From Desulfitobacterium dichloroeliminans LMG P-21439 (GTDB lineage: Bacteria; Bacillota; Desulfitobacteriia; Desulfitobacteriales; Desulfitobacteriaceae), in the NCBI RefSeq assembly GCF_000243135.2, contig NC_019903.1:1650001-1714000 (forward strand): a DNA stretch of 64,000 nucleotides, in the 5' to 3' direction. Below, one piece after another: positions 44,297 to 53,355 of the stretch. The notes beneath the pieces are model-generated. The model did not search any database. It was given only the letters and a program-made list of their open reading frames with translations, and was not told the DNA's origin. How positions within the stretch are numbered: the stretch's first letter is position 1; each line of letters starts with the position of its first letter. Made by a program: the position numbers and the translations under genes.

Positions 44297-46087
44297 ATGT
44301 CAGAAAAAAAGACAGACTCTGAAAGAAAGCAACTATCTCGGAGAGACTTTTTGAGGAATACCGGTATCTTAGCTGGAGGTGCAGTACTTGGTACGGGTCT
44401 CATGGCTGGTTGTTCAACTGGCGCAGCAAAGGAAACTCCTGCACCAGCTTCGGCTGAGGTGTGGGACCATGAAGCAGATGTCGTTATCATTGGTTTAGGT
44501 GGCGCGGGTGCTTCAGCTGCCATTGAAGCTCATGACGCCGGAGCTAAAGTACTTGTTGTTGAAAAACAAGATGAGAAGACGCATTACCCCAATACAAGAA
44601 TGAGTGGCGGCGTATGGCACAATCCTGATCCCACCGGTGATCGAGCAGCTCGAGTAGAATATATCAAAGCGATGATGAGCGGCGAGAATATTCCTTGGAA
44701 AAACGAAGGCGAGCAAGAACACGTATCCGCCGATATGGCAGAAATGTTTGCTGATGGAATCATGGAAGTTGAGAAATTCTTAATGACTCAAGCTCCTGAT
44801 TTAGATCCAGCTGGTATGGCCCCTGGCGGAGAGGCGTCTTTCCCAATGTTCCCTAAATTTAAGGAAGCTAAATATGGTAAGACCATTAGTACTCGATATA
44901 AAGATTTTCAAAATGCAAACAGTGAAGTTCCGTCCTATGAACAACCCAAAGAGCAAAAGTCTTCTGGGGAAGCTTTTTATTGGGCACTTGTGGAAGAAGG
45001 GATCAAAACAAAACGTCCAGAAATTAAACTTTTGTTCAGCACTCCTGCCAAAAAGCTGATTCAAGGTGAGAACGGAGAAATCCAGGGTGTTATCGCTATA
45101 CAAGAGGGTAAAGAAATTAAAATTAAAGCCAAAAAGGGTGTTGTGCTTACAAGCGGTGGGTATGAATATAATATGCCCATGCGCAAAGCTTTCCTGGAAG
45201 GGCCTGGAGTAACGGGTTGGGGATTCTATGGTACGACATCTAATACGGGTGATGGTATCGAGATGGCAATCCTTGTTGGTGCTGGGCTAGTCAAAGTTGC
45301 AAAAGCAGCCTCCCGTATTGAGTCCGCTTTCCCCCATGGTGAGCACTTTGAGAAAAGTGGTCTAAAGATGGGATCTAACACCAGTGTAACCTCTTCTAAA
45401 AATAGCGTTATTGTCGATAACTACGGCAAGAGATATACCGATGAACACATTATCACAGATTCCAAGCGGCCTTACCGTTATCAATTCTACAAGGAAGCTG
45501 TACACTACGATCTTCTAACCATGAATTATCCTCGCATTCCAAGTTGGATTATTTTTGATGAAACTCGAAGAACCTCAAGTTCTGTTGTTAATATGAAGAT
45601 CTCCACAGTGGGATATGGATACTTGCCATGGACCAAAGATAATATGGATGCCATTCAAAGAGGGTGGATTCTCAAGGCAGATACTATTGAAGAATTAGCA
45701 GAGAAGATCAAGGCTGATCCTGAGAATCGTGAGCTTATTGATACTAAAACTCTAGTAGATAACGTAAAGAGGTTTAACGAATTATGTGCTACTGGCGAAG
45801 ATAAAGATTTTGGCAGAACTCCTGCTACAATGGGTCCTGTTGAGAAACCTCCTTTCTATGCTATGAAGCTTTATCCAGGAGGACCTAATACCAAGGGTGG
45901 AATTGATGCCAATGCCAAGAGAGAAGCTCTTGACTGGAACGCCAATCCGATACCAAGACTTTATACCGCCGGTGAAATATCCTCAGTATATAAATTCACC
46001 TATCAAGCGGGAGGTAACCTTACCGAATGTATCGTATGCGGACGTGTTGCAGGTAAGAACGTTGCAGCTCTAACTTCCTGGTCATAA
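44297..46087 (+). CDS. Tat-exported FAD-dependent reductase (fumarate reductase/flavocytochrome c-like)
   Basis: 596 aa. The twin-arginine signal SRRDFLRNTGILAGG is at about 14-28, followed by a hydrophobic stretch ending GLMAGC (possible lipobox, Cys39). FAD motif DVVIIGLGGAGASAAIEAHD. The C-terminus GGPNTKGGIDANAK, LYTAGEISSVYKFTYQAGGN and CIVCGRVAG matches the FAD_binding_2 reductases that reduce activated C=C bonds (fumarate, urocanate, cinnamates). It lacks haem motifs; the cytochrome is encoded separately downstream. Substrate unknown. AAAGGAGAGG before ATG 44297. Confidence 0.88.
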   Translation: MSEKKTDSERKQLSRRDFLRNTGILAGGAVLGTGLMAGCSTGAAKETPAPASAEVWDHEADVVIIGLGGAGASAAIEAHDAGAKVLVVEKQDEKTHYPNTRMSGGVWHNPDPTGDRAARVEYIKAMMSGENIPWKNEGEQEHVSADMAEMFADGIMEVEKFLMTQAPDLDPAGMAPGGEASFPMFPKFKEAKYGKTISTRYKDFQNANSEVPSYEQPKEQKSSGEAFYWALVEEGIKTKRPEIKLLFSTPAKKLIQGENGEIQGVIAIQEGKEIKIKAKKGVVLTSGGYEYNMPMRKAFLEGPGVTGWGFYGTTSNTGDGIEMAILVGAGLVKVAKAASRIESAFPHGEHFEKSGLKMGSNTSVTSSKNSVIVDNYGKRYTDEHIITDSKRPYRYQFYKEAVHYDLLTMNYPRIPSWIIFDETRRTSSSVVNMKISTVGYGYLPWTKDNMDAIQRGWILKADTIEELAEKIKADPENRELIDTKTLVDNVKRFNELCATGEDKDFGRTPATMGPVEKPPFYAMKLYPGGPNTKGGIDANAKREALDWNANPIPRLYTAGEISSVYKFTYQAGGNLTECIVCGRVAGKNVAALTSWS

Positions 46088-46092
46088 AGATA

Positions 46093-46122
46093 AAGAGGGC
46101 CAAGAAATGTCTAGGCCCTCTT
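46093..46122 (+). promoter_or_regulatory. intercistronic hairpin
   Basis: AAGAGGGCC (46093-46101) pairs with GGCCCTCTT (46114-46122); no U-run. It may attenuate or stabilise, giving more flavoprotein than downstream products. Confidence 0.5.
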
Positions 46123-46158
46123 ACTAACTCAATAAATATCACCAAGGAGAAGACTGCT

Positions 46159-47085
46159 ATGGAGAAATTAATACATGAACCAGAGCATAAAACCACAATC
46201 GAGCTGTTAAATCCTGTTCCAATGGAAGTCGATGCAGGTAGAGACTTATTGCTCCGATTCAGGGTCAAAAGTTTATGGGGTAGCGACCTTTTGGGTTGTA
46301 AGATAATAATTATGGATGCTCTAAATGAAGTAGTAAAAGAAGCTGAGCTGGCACTACTTGACGGAGAAAGCAATGAGACCCATGAATTATGGGTCAAAGC
46401 TCCAGATAGACCTGATGAATACCTTTGGACAGTACTTTTCCCCGCTCAGCAAAAGGAAGGGCTCTTTTTCGAGGAAAGTTCGCTGCCGATTCCATTTGTG
46501 ATTAAGCCCCATGTAATTTCGCTTAGTGTTTGGGGTGTGCCATATCCTGTGAGCCAAGGAGAAAAATTTAAGCTTAATATCGGAGCCAAGTGTTCAGCTG
46601 GCTGTTCTCTTGCTGGTCTTCCTATAATTATCGAGGATGACAACCATCAGCAGGTAACTGTTAGTCAATTAGGAGAAGAAGTATTACCCCAGACTAATGG
46701 AACTTACTGGACAGAGCAAGAAATCGACGCACCAGAAGACGAAATCATCCACAGTTGGGCTGTCCAATGTCATACTCTAGACCTAAAACAACAGCACCAA
46801 ATCAATGCAGAGACCTTTTTGTTCCGTACTGTAAAGCCACCGGAATATACGGTAACGATTGAAGTGATAGACAAGTACAACAATACACCTATAGAAGGTG
46901 CATACGTCATGTTGGGTTTATACAAAGCAACAACGGATGAATACGGTATTGCCAGTCTCGAAGTGGCAGGAGGAATGCAGGAGTTGTATGTTACCAAAGA
47001 TAATTTTCTATCATCTCAGGCGACTGTTGAGATTATAGAGAAAACCAAAAGAAGGGTTGAATTGGAGTATTATCCTGTATTTTAG
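46159..47085 (+). CDS. beta-sandwich protein with carboxypeptidase-regulatory-like C-terminus
   Basis: 308 aa, no signal peptide. It seems to hold two Ig-like modules (about 10-115, TIELLNPVPMEVDAGRDLLL; and 120-215, VISLSVWGVPYPVSQGEKFK). The C-terminal module (about 225-305) has YTVTIEVIDKYNNTPIEGAY and YGIASLEVAGGMQELYV, as in carboxypeptidase-regulatory/PEGA folds. Similar modules occur as domains of some molybdenum hydroxytransferase subunits. Set between an exported flavoprotein and an exported cytochrome, it is likely an accessory subunit; export by hitchhiking on the Tat partner is possible. Specific function unknown. Confidence 0.6.
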   Translation: MEKLIHEPEHKTTIELLNPVPMEVDAGRDLLLRFRVKSLWGSDLLGCKIIIMDALNEVVKEAELALLDGESNETHELWVKAPDRPDEYLWTVLFPAQQKEGLFFEESSLPIPFVIKPHVISLSVWGVPYPVSQGEKFKLNIGAKCSAGCSLAGLPIIIEDDNHQQVTVSQLGEEVLPQTNGTYWTEQEIDAPEDEIIHSWAVQCHTLDLKQQHQINAETFLFRTVKPPEYTVTIEVIDKYNNTPIEGAYVMLGLYKATTDEYGIASLEVAGGMQELYVTKDNFLSSQATVEIIEKTKRRVELEYYPVF

Positions 47086-47158
47086 AGTGTAAATTGAAAA
47101 GTTGAAGAGGAAATAATGAATCGGTATATATGACGCAAGAAAATGTTTAATCCAAGGA

Positions 47159-47749
47159 GTGATCAACCTGAAGAGACAGAATGTAATGCGACTAGTATTC
47201 CTTTTATTCTTATCACTCGTGATGGTGGGAGCTATTGTCGGTTGCTCAGGCACAGCAAAAGTGTCAACTCCACCGGCAACAGGGGAGACCACTCCACCGA
47301 GTTCAGTGGCAGAGGCTTGGTGGTCACCGGACATGGATTGCAGTGTATGCCATTCTAAGAATGTGGAATCTATGGGTAACAGCACACTAACTATCTCGCA
47401 ACATGCCCAAGCAGGTCAAAAATGTGTGGACTGCCATGGACTAGAAACCCTTCAAGAAGCACACAAAGGTGGTTCTAAAGTCCCAGGGGTAATCAATGTC
47501 AGAATGCCTAAGGAAATGTGCTTTGAGTGCCATGGATCTTATGAAGAGATAGCAACCCGTACAGCAGATAGCACAGTGTTAGAGAAAAAAGAAGGCGGCT
47601 ATGTCAATCCCCATGTTCGTCCTAATGAAAATCATGAGGATAATGTAGAATGCTATGAATGTCATAAAATGCATATGGATTATAATAACAAAGCAAATTG
47701 CTTAAGTTGCCACCACACAGGGGAACTAACCTGTTATACATGCCACTAA
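47159..47749 (+). CDS. six-haem cytochrome c lipoprotein
   Basis: Hydrophobic leader with LSLVMVGAIVGC (lipobox), a Pro/Thr/Ser linker, then six CxxCH haem motifs: CSVCH, CVDCH, CFECH, CYECH, CLSCH and the terminal CYTCH, whose His is the last residue. Electron carrier on the outer face of the membrane, presumably donating to the Tat flavoprotein two genes upstream. The annotated GTG 47159 overlaps its own SD (AAGGAG 47154-47159); an in-frame CTG at 47168 or ATG at 47186 may be the true start. Confidence 0.85.
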   Translation: MINLKRQNVMRLVFLLFLSLVMVGAIVGCSGTAKVSTPPATGETTPPSSVAEAWWSPDMDCSVCHSKNVESMGNSTLTISQHAQAGQKCVDCHGLETLQEAHKGGSKVPGVINVRMPKEMCFECHGSYEEIATRTADSTVLEKKEGGYVNPHVRPNENHEDNVECYECHKMHMDYNNKANCLSCHHTGELTCYTCH

Positions 47750-47887
47750 TATCACGCGAATTATCCCTAAACATGATTTCGTCGTGGTGCTTCTCATCCT
47801 TTTCATTAATCAGGAACAGTGGGTAAAAGAGACCGCCATGTCCCTTGGAATGTACTTAATGAGGTAAAAGAGGGCCTGACAAAAATC

Positions 47888-47932
47888 AGGGCGCTGTATC
47901 ATGAACAACCAATTCATGATACAGCGCCCTTT
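47888..47932. terminator. bidirectional terminator after the cytochrome
   Basis: GGGCGCTGTATCATGAA (47888-47904) pairs perfectly with TTCATGATACAGCGCCC (47912-47928), followed by TTTA. Confidence 0.85.
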
Positions 47933-47985
47933 ACTAATTATCTTGACTCAATAAACTACAATAATGTCTAGCATCCCGGCGCAAT

Positions 47986-48396
47986 TTATCTTAAGGGATA
48001 ATTCCATCCCCTAAGACCGCGTCTAAGATGATAAATTTGAGTGAAATTTCGCTTCAGTAAAATTTTCACGGCTCTAACACTTCTGGCACCAGTGGCACAG
48101 TAGACGATCAAGGGCCGCTCTTTATACTTTCCTAGTTCACTGATTCTGAACTCCAATGCATCAAGTGGAATATTTTTTGCTTTTCCAATATGACCGTTCA
48201 AATATTCTTCTTTATAGCGAACATCGATGACCACACTATCGCGATTATTTTTTATTAACTCATAGGCTTCATCGGCACCGATATTTTTAACCTTCTTGTT
48301 AAATAGGCAGTAGTAAGTGTTAAATAGGTATCCTACAAATACAGCGGGGATGAAAATCAATACATATGAAAAAAGATTGTTGCTAAATAAGTCCAA
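47986..48396 (-). CDS. membrane-anchored rhodanese-domain protein
   Basis: 136 aa. One N-terminal membrane helix (about 8-30), then a single rhodanese domain with VVIDVRYKEEYLNGHIGKA and the active-site loop VYCATGARS (catalytic Cys). Sulfur transfer or sulfur binding on the cytoplasmic side. It faces the cytochrome operon and shares a terminator with it. The upstream gap to the IS110 element (48397-48702) holds its promoter region (TATAAT-like at about 48533) and no gene. Confidence 0.85.
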   Translation of the reverse strand: MDLFSNNLFSYVLIFIPAVFVGYLFNTYYCLFNKKVKNIGADEAYELIKNNRDSVVIDVRYKEEYLNGHIGKAKNIPLDALEFRISELGKYKERPLIVYCATGARSVRAVKILLKRNFTQIYHLRRGLRGWNYPLR

Positions 48397-48702
48397 AATA
48401 TTTACTCCTCCTTGTAAGATAGATATTGGGTTAAGGTTATAAAACCTACCCGAACGTTCTTTGAAACCATAATCCTTATTGTTCAGATGAATGAGCTGAC
48501 ACTCTACGTAACCAATATCGCTAAACCTCTGGTATAATCATTTTTGGTCAGAGAGATAGATGTGCGTTCCTCCTGGATCCCTCTTTTGAGGCTTATCCGT
48601 GAAAAAGCGTGTCACTCCACAAGAATGGTTCGATGTTTAGCTGGTTGGGTCACGTTCTCGTGTTACCCGTTTCAAATGCAAGGTTGTTGACATTCTTTTT
48701 TA

Positions 48703-50043
48703 GTGGATGCTCTGATTCATCTGTTGAAAGGTTGTGTTAATTTGTCCCAGTTTCTTCATGATTTTGTTGTTGGAATCGATGTTTCTTCTGAATTCTCAAT
48801 CGTTGCAATGCTCGCTCCCTCCGGGGAACTAATCCGCAAACCTTTTCGGATTGATCATAATCCTGCTGGCTTTCATAAACTGCTCGATATCCTAAAAAAA
48901 GAAGAAGAGCGGTTAGAACGAAAGCCCATCTACTTCGTAGAATCTACGGGTATCTTTCATTTACCACTCTTCTTCTTCTTGAGGTCGAATGACCTCCAAG
49001 GTTTTGTGCTCAACCCCTTGAGTGTTCATTCTATCAAAAACTTTGACTTAAGAAAAGTGAAAAATGATCAAAAAGATGCTGAAGCGATTGCTAGGCTTGC
49101 TAAATACCAAGATGTTAAGTTTTCTCTGGTTCCTGAGCCTCAAATTCTGGCTCTACGCATGATGACCCGAGAATATTATGCTTTGTCGGATACCCTCACT
49201 GAGATGAAGAATAGGCTATGCACCGATCTCTATCTTCTTTTCCCAGGATTCCTTGATGTGTTCTCTAATATCTTTGGCAAAACAGCTTTAACCGTTCTGA
49301 AAAAGTTCCCTTCACCGCGAGCCATTCAGGCGGCTGATACAGAATCGCTAACTTCGCTTATTTCGAAAATCAGTCGTAAGGGTACGGATTGGGCCGAAAA
49401 GAAGGTGAACTTACTCAAGGACTGCGCGCAGCTTGCCTCATCCATGCCTCATGAGTTCTCTTTGCTGGATGCTAAGATCAAAGTCCATATCGATGGGATC
49501 GAAAGCATGCAGGCCAGTTTAGACGGAATTGTAAAGCAAATTCATGCGATGATAGACTCTGAACTCTTTCCTGCTGATGCCAAGCGGAATATTGAGCTTC
49601 TTGATGGTATACCCGGTATTGGCTTTCTAACAGCAGCTACGCTCATTGCGGAGATTGGAGACTTCAGTCTTTTCAAGTCTGCTAAGGCCTTTACAGCCTT
49701 CTTTGGGATTGATCCATCTGTCAATCAGTCTGGAAAATTCCAAGGTGACAGAAACAAAATCTCTAAGCGCGGCACACGGATAGGGAGAAGAATTCTGTTT
49801 ACCATCGCTATGGCTTCCATTCGTACAACGCGCAAAGGTGATGAGATTAATCCGGTTCTGCGAGAATTCTACGCGGCAAAATGCGTTAACAAGAAGAAAA
49901 AGGTAGCTCTCGTAGCCGTAATGCATAAACTTCTCCACTACATCTTTGCAGTTCTTCGTGACCAGAAACCCTTTGAGATCAGGCAACCTAAGGATCATCA
50001 ATCCTGGAGAAATACTAAGCTCGGACAAGCACCTGCGGCTTAA
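48703..50043 (+). CDS. IS110-family DEDD transposase (recombinase)
   Basis: 446 aa. RuvC-like N-terminal domain with VVGIDVSSEFSIVAML (Asp), YFVESTGIFHL (Glu) and VKNDQKDAEAIARLA (Asp-Asp). Middle coiled-coil region. C-terminal Transposase_20 domain with LLDGIPGIGFLTAATLIAEI, FFGIDPSVNQSGKF (probable catalytic Ser) and ISKRGTRIGRRIL. No truncation or frameshift is visible, so the copy may be active. It targets sites by RNA guidance in characterised relatives. Confidence 0.92.
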   Translation: MDALIHLLKGCVNLSQFLHDFVVGIDVSSEFSIVAMLAPSGELIRKPFRIDHNPAGFHKLLDILKKEEERLERKPIYFVESTGIFHLPLFFFLRSNDLQGFVLNPLSVHSIKNFDLRKVKNDQKDAEAIARLAKYQDVKFSLVPEPQILALRMMTREYYALSDTLTEMKNRLCTDLYLLFPGFLDVFSNIFGKTALTVLKKFPSPRAIQAADTESLTSLISKISRKGTDWAEKKVNLLKDCAQLASSMPHEFSLLDAKIKVHIDGIESMQASLDGIVKQIHAMIDSELFPADAKRNIELLDGIPGIGFLTAATLIAEIGDFSLFKSAKAFTAFFGIDPSVNQSGKFQGDRNKISKRGTRIGRRILFTIAMASIRTTRKGDEINPVLREFYAAKCVNKKKKVALVAVMHKLLHYIFAVLRDQKPFEIRQPKDHQSWRNTKLGQAPAA

Positions 50044-50074
50044 ACATCTCTTTGTTACATGATTGTAAGTTTGC

Positions 50075-50150
50075 CCGTGTCAAGGGTGATGCGAGGGATA
50101 CCGGAGGCCCTCGGGCCGAGGATATGCTCGACATCATCCCATTGACACGG
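50075..50150. ncRNA. large stem-loop in the 3' flank of the IS110 element
   Basis: The outer stem CCGTGTCAA/TTGACACGG continues as GGTGATG/CATCATCC with an inner GC-rich hairpin GGCCCTCGGGCC. No U-run follows, so it is not a plain terminator. The remaining bases to 50569 contain no supported gene. Confidence 0.35.
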
Positions 50151-50569
50151 AACAACACCAGAAGCTTGAAGACGGCAAAGTCTCTTAAGCCCCAAAGTAT
50201 TACCCCATATTAAAGAGAGTTTGCCTGGCAAGCGCCGAGCGTTTCGTTCCCTCATACATCGATTTGGTCATTGTTCGGATTTTTCAATGGCTTGGTTTCC
50301 TGTACCCATTTTTTCTTGGACCTTGAAACTAATCTTTTTTACATTACACCTTGACTTTAATTAGCTGGTCTTTAATTATGACTCGGGTGCCTTAGGCAAG
50401 GGCTGTAACTAATATTTTAATAAAGATAGTACTTCGAGATACTCATAAATAACTCCTTCAAACAACGTAAATAATCACAAGAAAGTGATTTATTCCAGTC
50501 GGGATGATAAACTATCCATAGAATACCCCGCTATTGGAAATCGCTATGAAGCGCAAAGGAGAATTCAAA

Positions 50570-51211
50570 ATGAACATGGAATTTCAAGAAATAGAGTTAA
50601 AGCTTAAACTTCACGACCCCCAACTTATGGAGAGCATTTTGAAAGACTCCCTAATTCTAAAGTTAAGCCAAGATTCCATGACCTTAGTCAAAGAAAATGT
50701 GACGACCTACTATGACACATCCGATTATCGTTTGCTTCACAATCAAGTATGCTATAGAATCCGAAATTCGGCAGGGGAGTACACCGCAACCATTAAGGGC
50801 TTTGGTTCTTCTCAAGGGGGATTATCTATTCGCAAGGAATGGAATCGCAAATTGAGCGATAATAATGCAACCTTGGATTCTTTCATGGATTTGGACATTG
50901 GGCAAGTACTGAAAAGTAGAATAGGAGACAGCGATTTATTACCGATTTTTACGACTCGTTTTAAACGCACTTCCCTTGATCTCATTTGTGAAGATGGCAG
51001 TATCATTGAATTGGCCCTTGATTTTGGAGAGATTGAAGCAGAAGGAAAGAAGGACCCTATCTCAGAGCTTGAGCTTGAACTAAAAAGTGGTCAAATGGAG
51101 AATGTGCTAAAATTGGGAGATGTGCTTAGGGAAAGGTATTTACTGATACCTGAAGAACAGAGTAAATATCAACGCGGGCTGATACTTACTGGGCTAATAA
51201 AGTCTATTTAG
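50570..51211 (+). CDS. CYTH-domain phosphatase/cyclase-like protein
   Basis: 213 aa from ATG 50570, eight bases after AAAGGAG; upstream ATGs (50534) lack an RBS. EIELKLKL is the ExExK motif of the CYTH tunnel, followed by TYYDTSDYRL, YRIRNSAGEYTATIKGFG, IRKEWNR and FTTRFKRTSL with the basic triphosphate-binding residues; ISELELELKSG provides late acidic metal ligands. Family members hydrolyse inorganic triphosphate or thiamine triphosphate, or make cAMP. The substrate cannot be told. Confidence 0.88.
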   Translation: MNMEFQEIELKLKLHDPQLMESILKDSLILKLSQDSMTLVKENVTTYYDTSDYRLLHNQVCYRIRNSAGEYTATIKGFGSSQGGLSIRKEWNRKLSDNNATLDSFMDLDIGQVLKSRIGDSDLLPIFTTRFKRTSLDLICEDGSIIELALDFGEIEAEGKKDPISELELELKSGQMENVLKLGDVLRERYLLIPEEQSKYQRGLILTGLIKSI

Positions 51212-51335
51212 AGATTTCTTCCAGAAACAGATTTCTCATGATACATACGTCTAACTATATGAAAATCAGGATAATCGTAATAGGAGCCATTTGTTCAAGG
51301 ATTATACTGAATTAGTTATTTCTAGGGAGGGCATT

Positions 51336-52478
51336 ATGAGGAAATTATCAATAACACTAGGAGCACTACTGCTTAGCATGGCTTTAATGGTTACAGGCTG
51401 TTCTACTCTGCCGGGTTCGAATAATGAACCGAAACCACCCGAATCAACGAACAATTTGCAGGAAGCAACCAAAGATAAGATCGATTCAGCCTTAGTGGCC
51501 AATAAAGATATCTTTAAAATCACATGGTCACCGGACAATACACAAGTTCTATATATTCAAACCGGCAATGCCGAGAAGAAAGGTCTTGACGAAGCCTATC
51601 TATGGCAGGTAGGGGAAGAAAAAGCTCAATTTGTCAGGGATGTTCAACCCACGACACGTAGCTTATCCTGGTCACCCGATAGTAATTACTTTATTATCAG
51701 TGAGAAGCTAGGAGATGGCTCCATCAATAGCATCATAAATGCTGAAACCTTAAATGAAGGTGCTTTTAAGCCTAAAAGTATGCAGACACCAGTTTGGAGT
51801 TCCGATAGCAAAGCTATCGCTTACGGCAGTGAGTTCCATGGGTATGGCGATATTTGGGGCTCCTTAGAGATTTATACCCTCGGTGAAGAAGAGAGTGAAT
51901 ATTTCTGGAGGGCTCAAGACACCTACTACAAAGTAGAGTCATGGGATCAAGAGGGAAACATCAATTACACTGAAGAGGATATCCTCGGAAAAGAAACCAA
52001 GAAGAAGAGCACCCAAACTATTCGGCCGAGTATCTCCGGAGTGCATCTCGGAGATACTCGTGAACAAGTGATTGCAGCCTTAGGGAAAAATTATAAAGAG
52101 ACTGCACCGAGCGGAGAAACAGGTCACTTCCCTGAACAAGTCTATCGTTGGGATTATGATGGCTATAAAGTGTTTATCGGGGAAAAGTCAGGTGAAGTAT
52201 TGGAGATCACTGCATCCTCCCCAGAAGCGATCACGAATCTAGGGGTGAAGATGGGGGATAGTGCAGATAAATTGTTCGCAGCCTATCGCTCGAATTATAT
52301 TGAACCGGAAAGCATTCATGGTGGAACACTGTACGGAATCTTCAAGGTTGAAGGTGCTGCTGCCCTGGCCTTTAACTTTGATACCGATCCAGCTCAATAT
52401 CCGAGAGAGATCAAACCAAACAATAAGGTCACAGGAATGACGTTGACCTATCCCGAGATTATGGATGATTCCTTTTAA
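51336..52478 (+). CDS. lipoprotein with beta-propeller-like repeats and a DUF4309-like tail
   Basis: 380 aa from ATG 51336, behind AGGGAGG. The signal peptide ends in LMVTGC (lipobox). Residues about 60-215 hold WD40/TolB-like strands (ITWSPDNTQVLYIQ, LSWSPDSNYFIIS, VWSSDSKAIAYG). The C-terminal part (about 235-375) has ISGVHLGDTREQVIAALGKN and LGVKMGDSADKLFAAY, two repeats of a DUF4309-like stability motif. Function unknown. Confidence 0.75.
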   Translation: MRKLSITLGALLLSMALMVTGCSTLPGSNNEPKPPESTNNLQEATKDKIDSALVANKDIFKITWSPDNTQVLYIQTGNAEKKGLDEAYLWQVGEEKAQFVRDVQPTTRSLSWSPDSNYFIISEKLGDGSINSIINAETLNEGAFKPKSMQTPVWSSDSKAIAYGSEFHGYGDIWGSLEIYTLGEEESEYFWRAQDTYYKVESWDQEGNINYTEEDILGKETKKKSTQTIRPSISGVHLGDTREQVIAALGKNYKETAPSGETGHFPEQVYRWDYDGYKVFIGEKSGEVLEITASSPEAITNLGVKMGDSADKLFAAYRSNYIEPESIHGGTLYGIFKVEGAAALAFNFDTDPAQYPREIKPNNKVTGMTLTYPEIMDDSF

Positions 52479-52507
52479 AGTAGATGAGGTCGGTAGTGTT
52501 TTTAGGT

Positions 52508-52551
52508 AAAGTGATCCTGCAGGTTGATAAGAGTGCAGGATCACTTTTTTA
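52508..52551 (+). terminator. intrinsic terminator after the lipoprotein
   Basis: AAAGTGATCCTGCA pairs with TGCAGGATCACTTT, followed by TTT. Confidence 0.85.
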
Positions 52552-52693
52552 CGAGCAGACTGCCATGCTGTTTTACGGAACCACTGAGGGCAGAAAATAT
52601 AACTTCGTTGCAGATTGTGGCATAACCTTCCTACTTTGGGTACACTATAAATCAGTTATGAATAGATTAAACTCTGTGAGGAGAAATAATGTC

Positions 52694-53332
52694 ATGCCAA
52701 GCCTTACTTTTCAAGAAATGGACAATCACCTTATAAATGATAATAAACCCTCAGACTACATAATAGAATTAAGCAAGACAGGAATATTTGAGTCCGAATA
52801 CCCCTTTACCCTGCTCGGAGCGTTGAAGAATACACCCCAATCGCCGAAGCACCATCCTGAAGGGAGTGTCTGGAATCATACCCTCATGGTTCTTGACCAT
52901 GCTGCTGAAAGAAAGCACATCAGCAAAAATCCCCAGATATTCATGTGGGCGGCCTTGCTCCACGACCTGGGCAAAGCTCCTACGACCCGCATGCGCAAAG
53001 GACGAATCACTTCCTATGACCATGATTCAGAAGGCGAGAAGTTGACTATCCAATTCCTTAGAGAATTGACCCAGGACGAAGTATTCATTCAGCAAGTAGC
53101 TAAAATGGTTCGCTGGCATATGCAAATCCTCTTTGTGGTCAAGGGATTGCCCTTCGCCAATGTCAAGAAAATGGCTGCAGAAGTATCCGTTGAAGAAATC
53201 GCCCTGTTAGGTTTTTGTGACCGATTAGGTAGAGGGGAAATGACCCAAGAGAAAAAGCAGGAAGAAGAGCGGACTATAGAGAAGTTCCTGATGAAGTGCA
53301 TGGAGATTCTTAAGGGAAACTCAGTTCGTTAA
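52694..53332 (+). CDS. HD-domain phosphohydrolase
   Basis: 212 aa from ATG 52694, nine bases after GAGGAGA (52678-52684). A longer frame from 52484 would cross the preceding terminator and is rejected. HD metal ligands: VWNHTLMVLDHA, ALLHDLGKAPT and YDHDSEGEKL. It resembles the HD domain of tRNA nucleotidyltransferases (multi-domain Cca) but lacks the nucleotidyltransferase part. Phosphohydrolase on a nucleotide or RNA end is likely. Confidence 0.85.
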   Translation: MPSLTFQEMDNHLINDNKPSDYIIELSKTGIFESEYPFTLLGALKNTPQSPKHHPEGSVWNHTLMVLDHAAERKHISKNPQIFMWAALLHDLGKAPTTRMRKGRITSYDHDSEGEKLTIQFLRELTQDEVFIQQVAKMVRWHMQILFVVKGLPFANVKKMAAEVSVEEIALLGFCDRLGRGEMTQEKKQEEERTIEKFLMKCMEILKGNSVR

Positions 53333-53355
53333 ATTTATTTAAAGGAGAATCAGTT

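Larger units (their letters stand above)
48425..50280 (+). mobile_element. IS110-family element, ends not determined
   Basis: Contains the DEDD transposase at 48703-50043. IS110 elements lack clear terminal repeats, so limits given are outer bounds of the gene-free flanks. Upstream, GGGTCACG/CGTGTTACCC forms a hairpin at 48647-48668. Downstream, CCGTGTCAA (50075-50083) pairs with TTGACACGG (50142-50150) around GGTGATG/CATCATCC and GGCCCTCGGGCC. These structured flanks are candidates for the bridge RNA of the family. Confidence 0.65.

Noticed and set aside
44801-45103. 100-aa ORF antisense to the flavoprotein
   Set aside because: Shadow frame without RBS or homology.
50055-50255. 66-aa minus-strand ORF downstream of the IS110 transposase
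   Set aside because: It coincides with the stem-loop structure, has no RBS and matches no family.
52484-52693. 70-residue N-terminal extension of the HD protein
   Set aside because: It would start before the lipoprotein terminator at 52508-52551; ATG 52694 has a proper SD.
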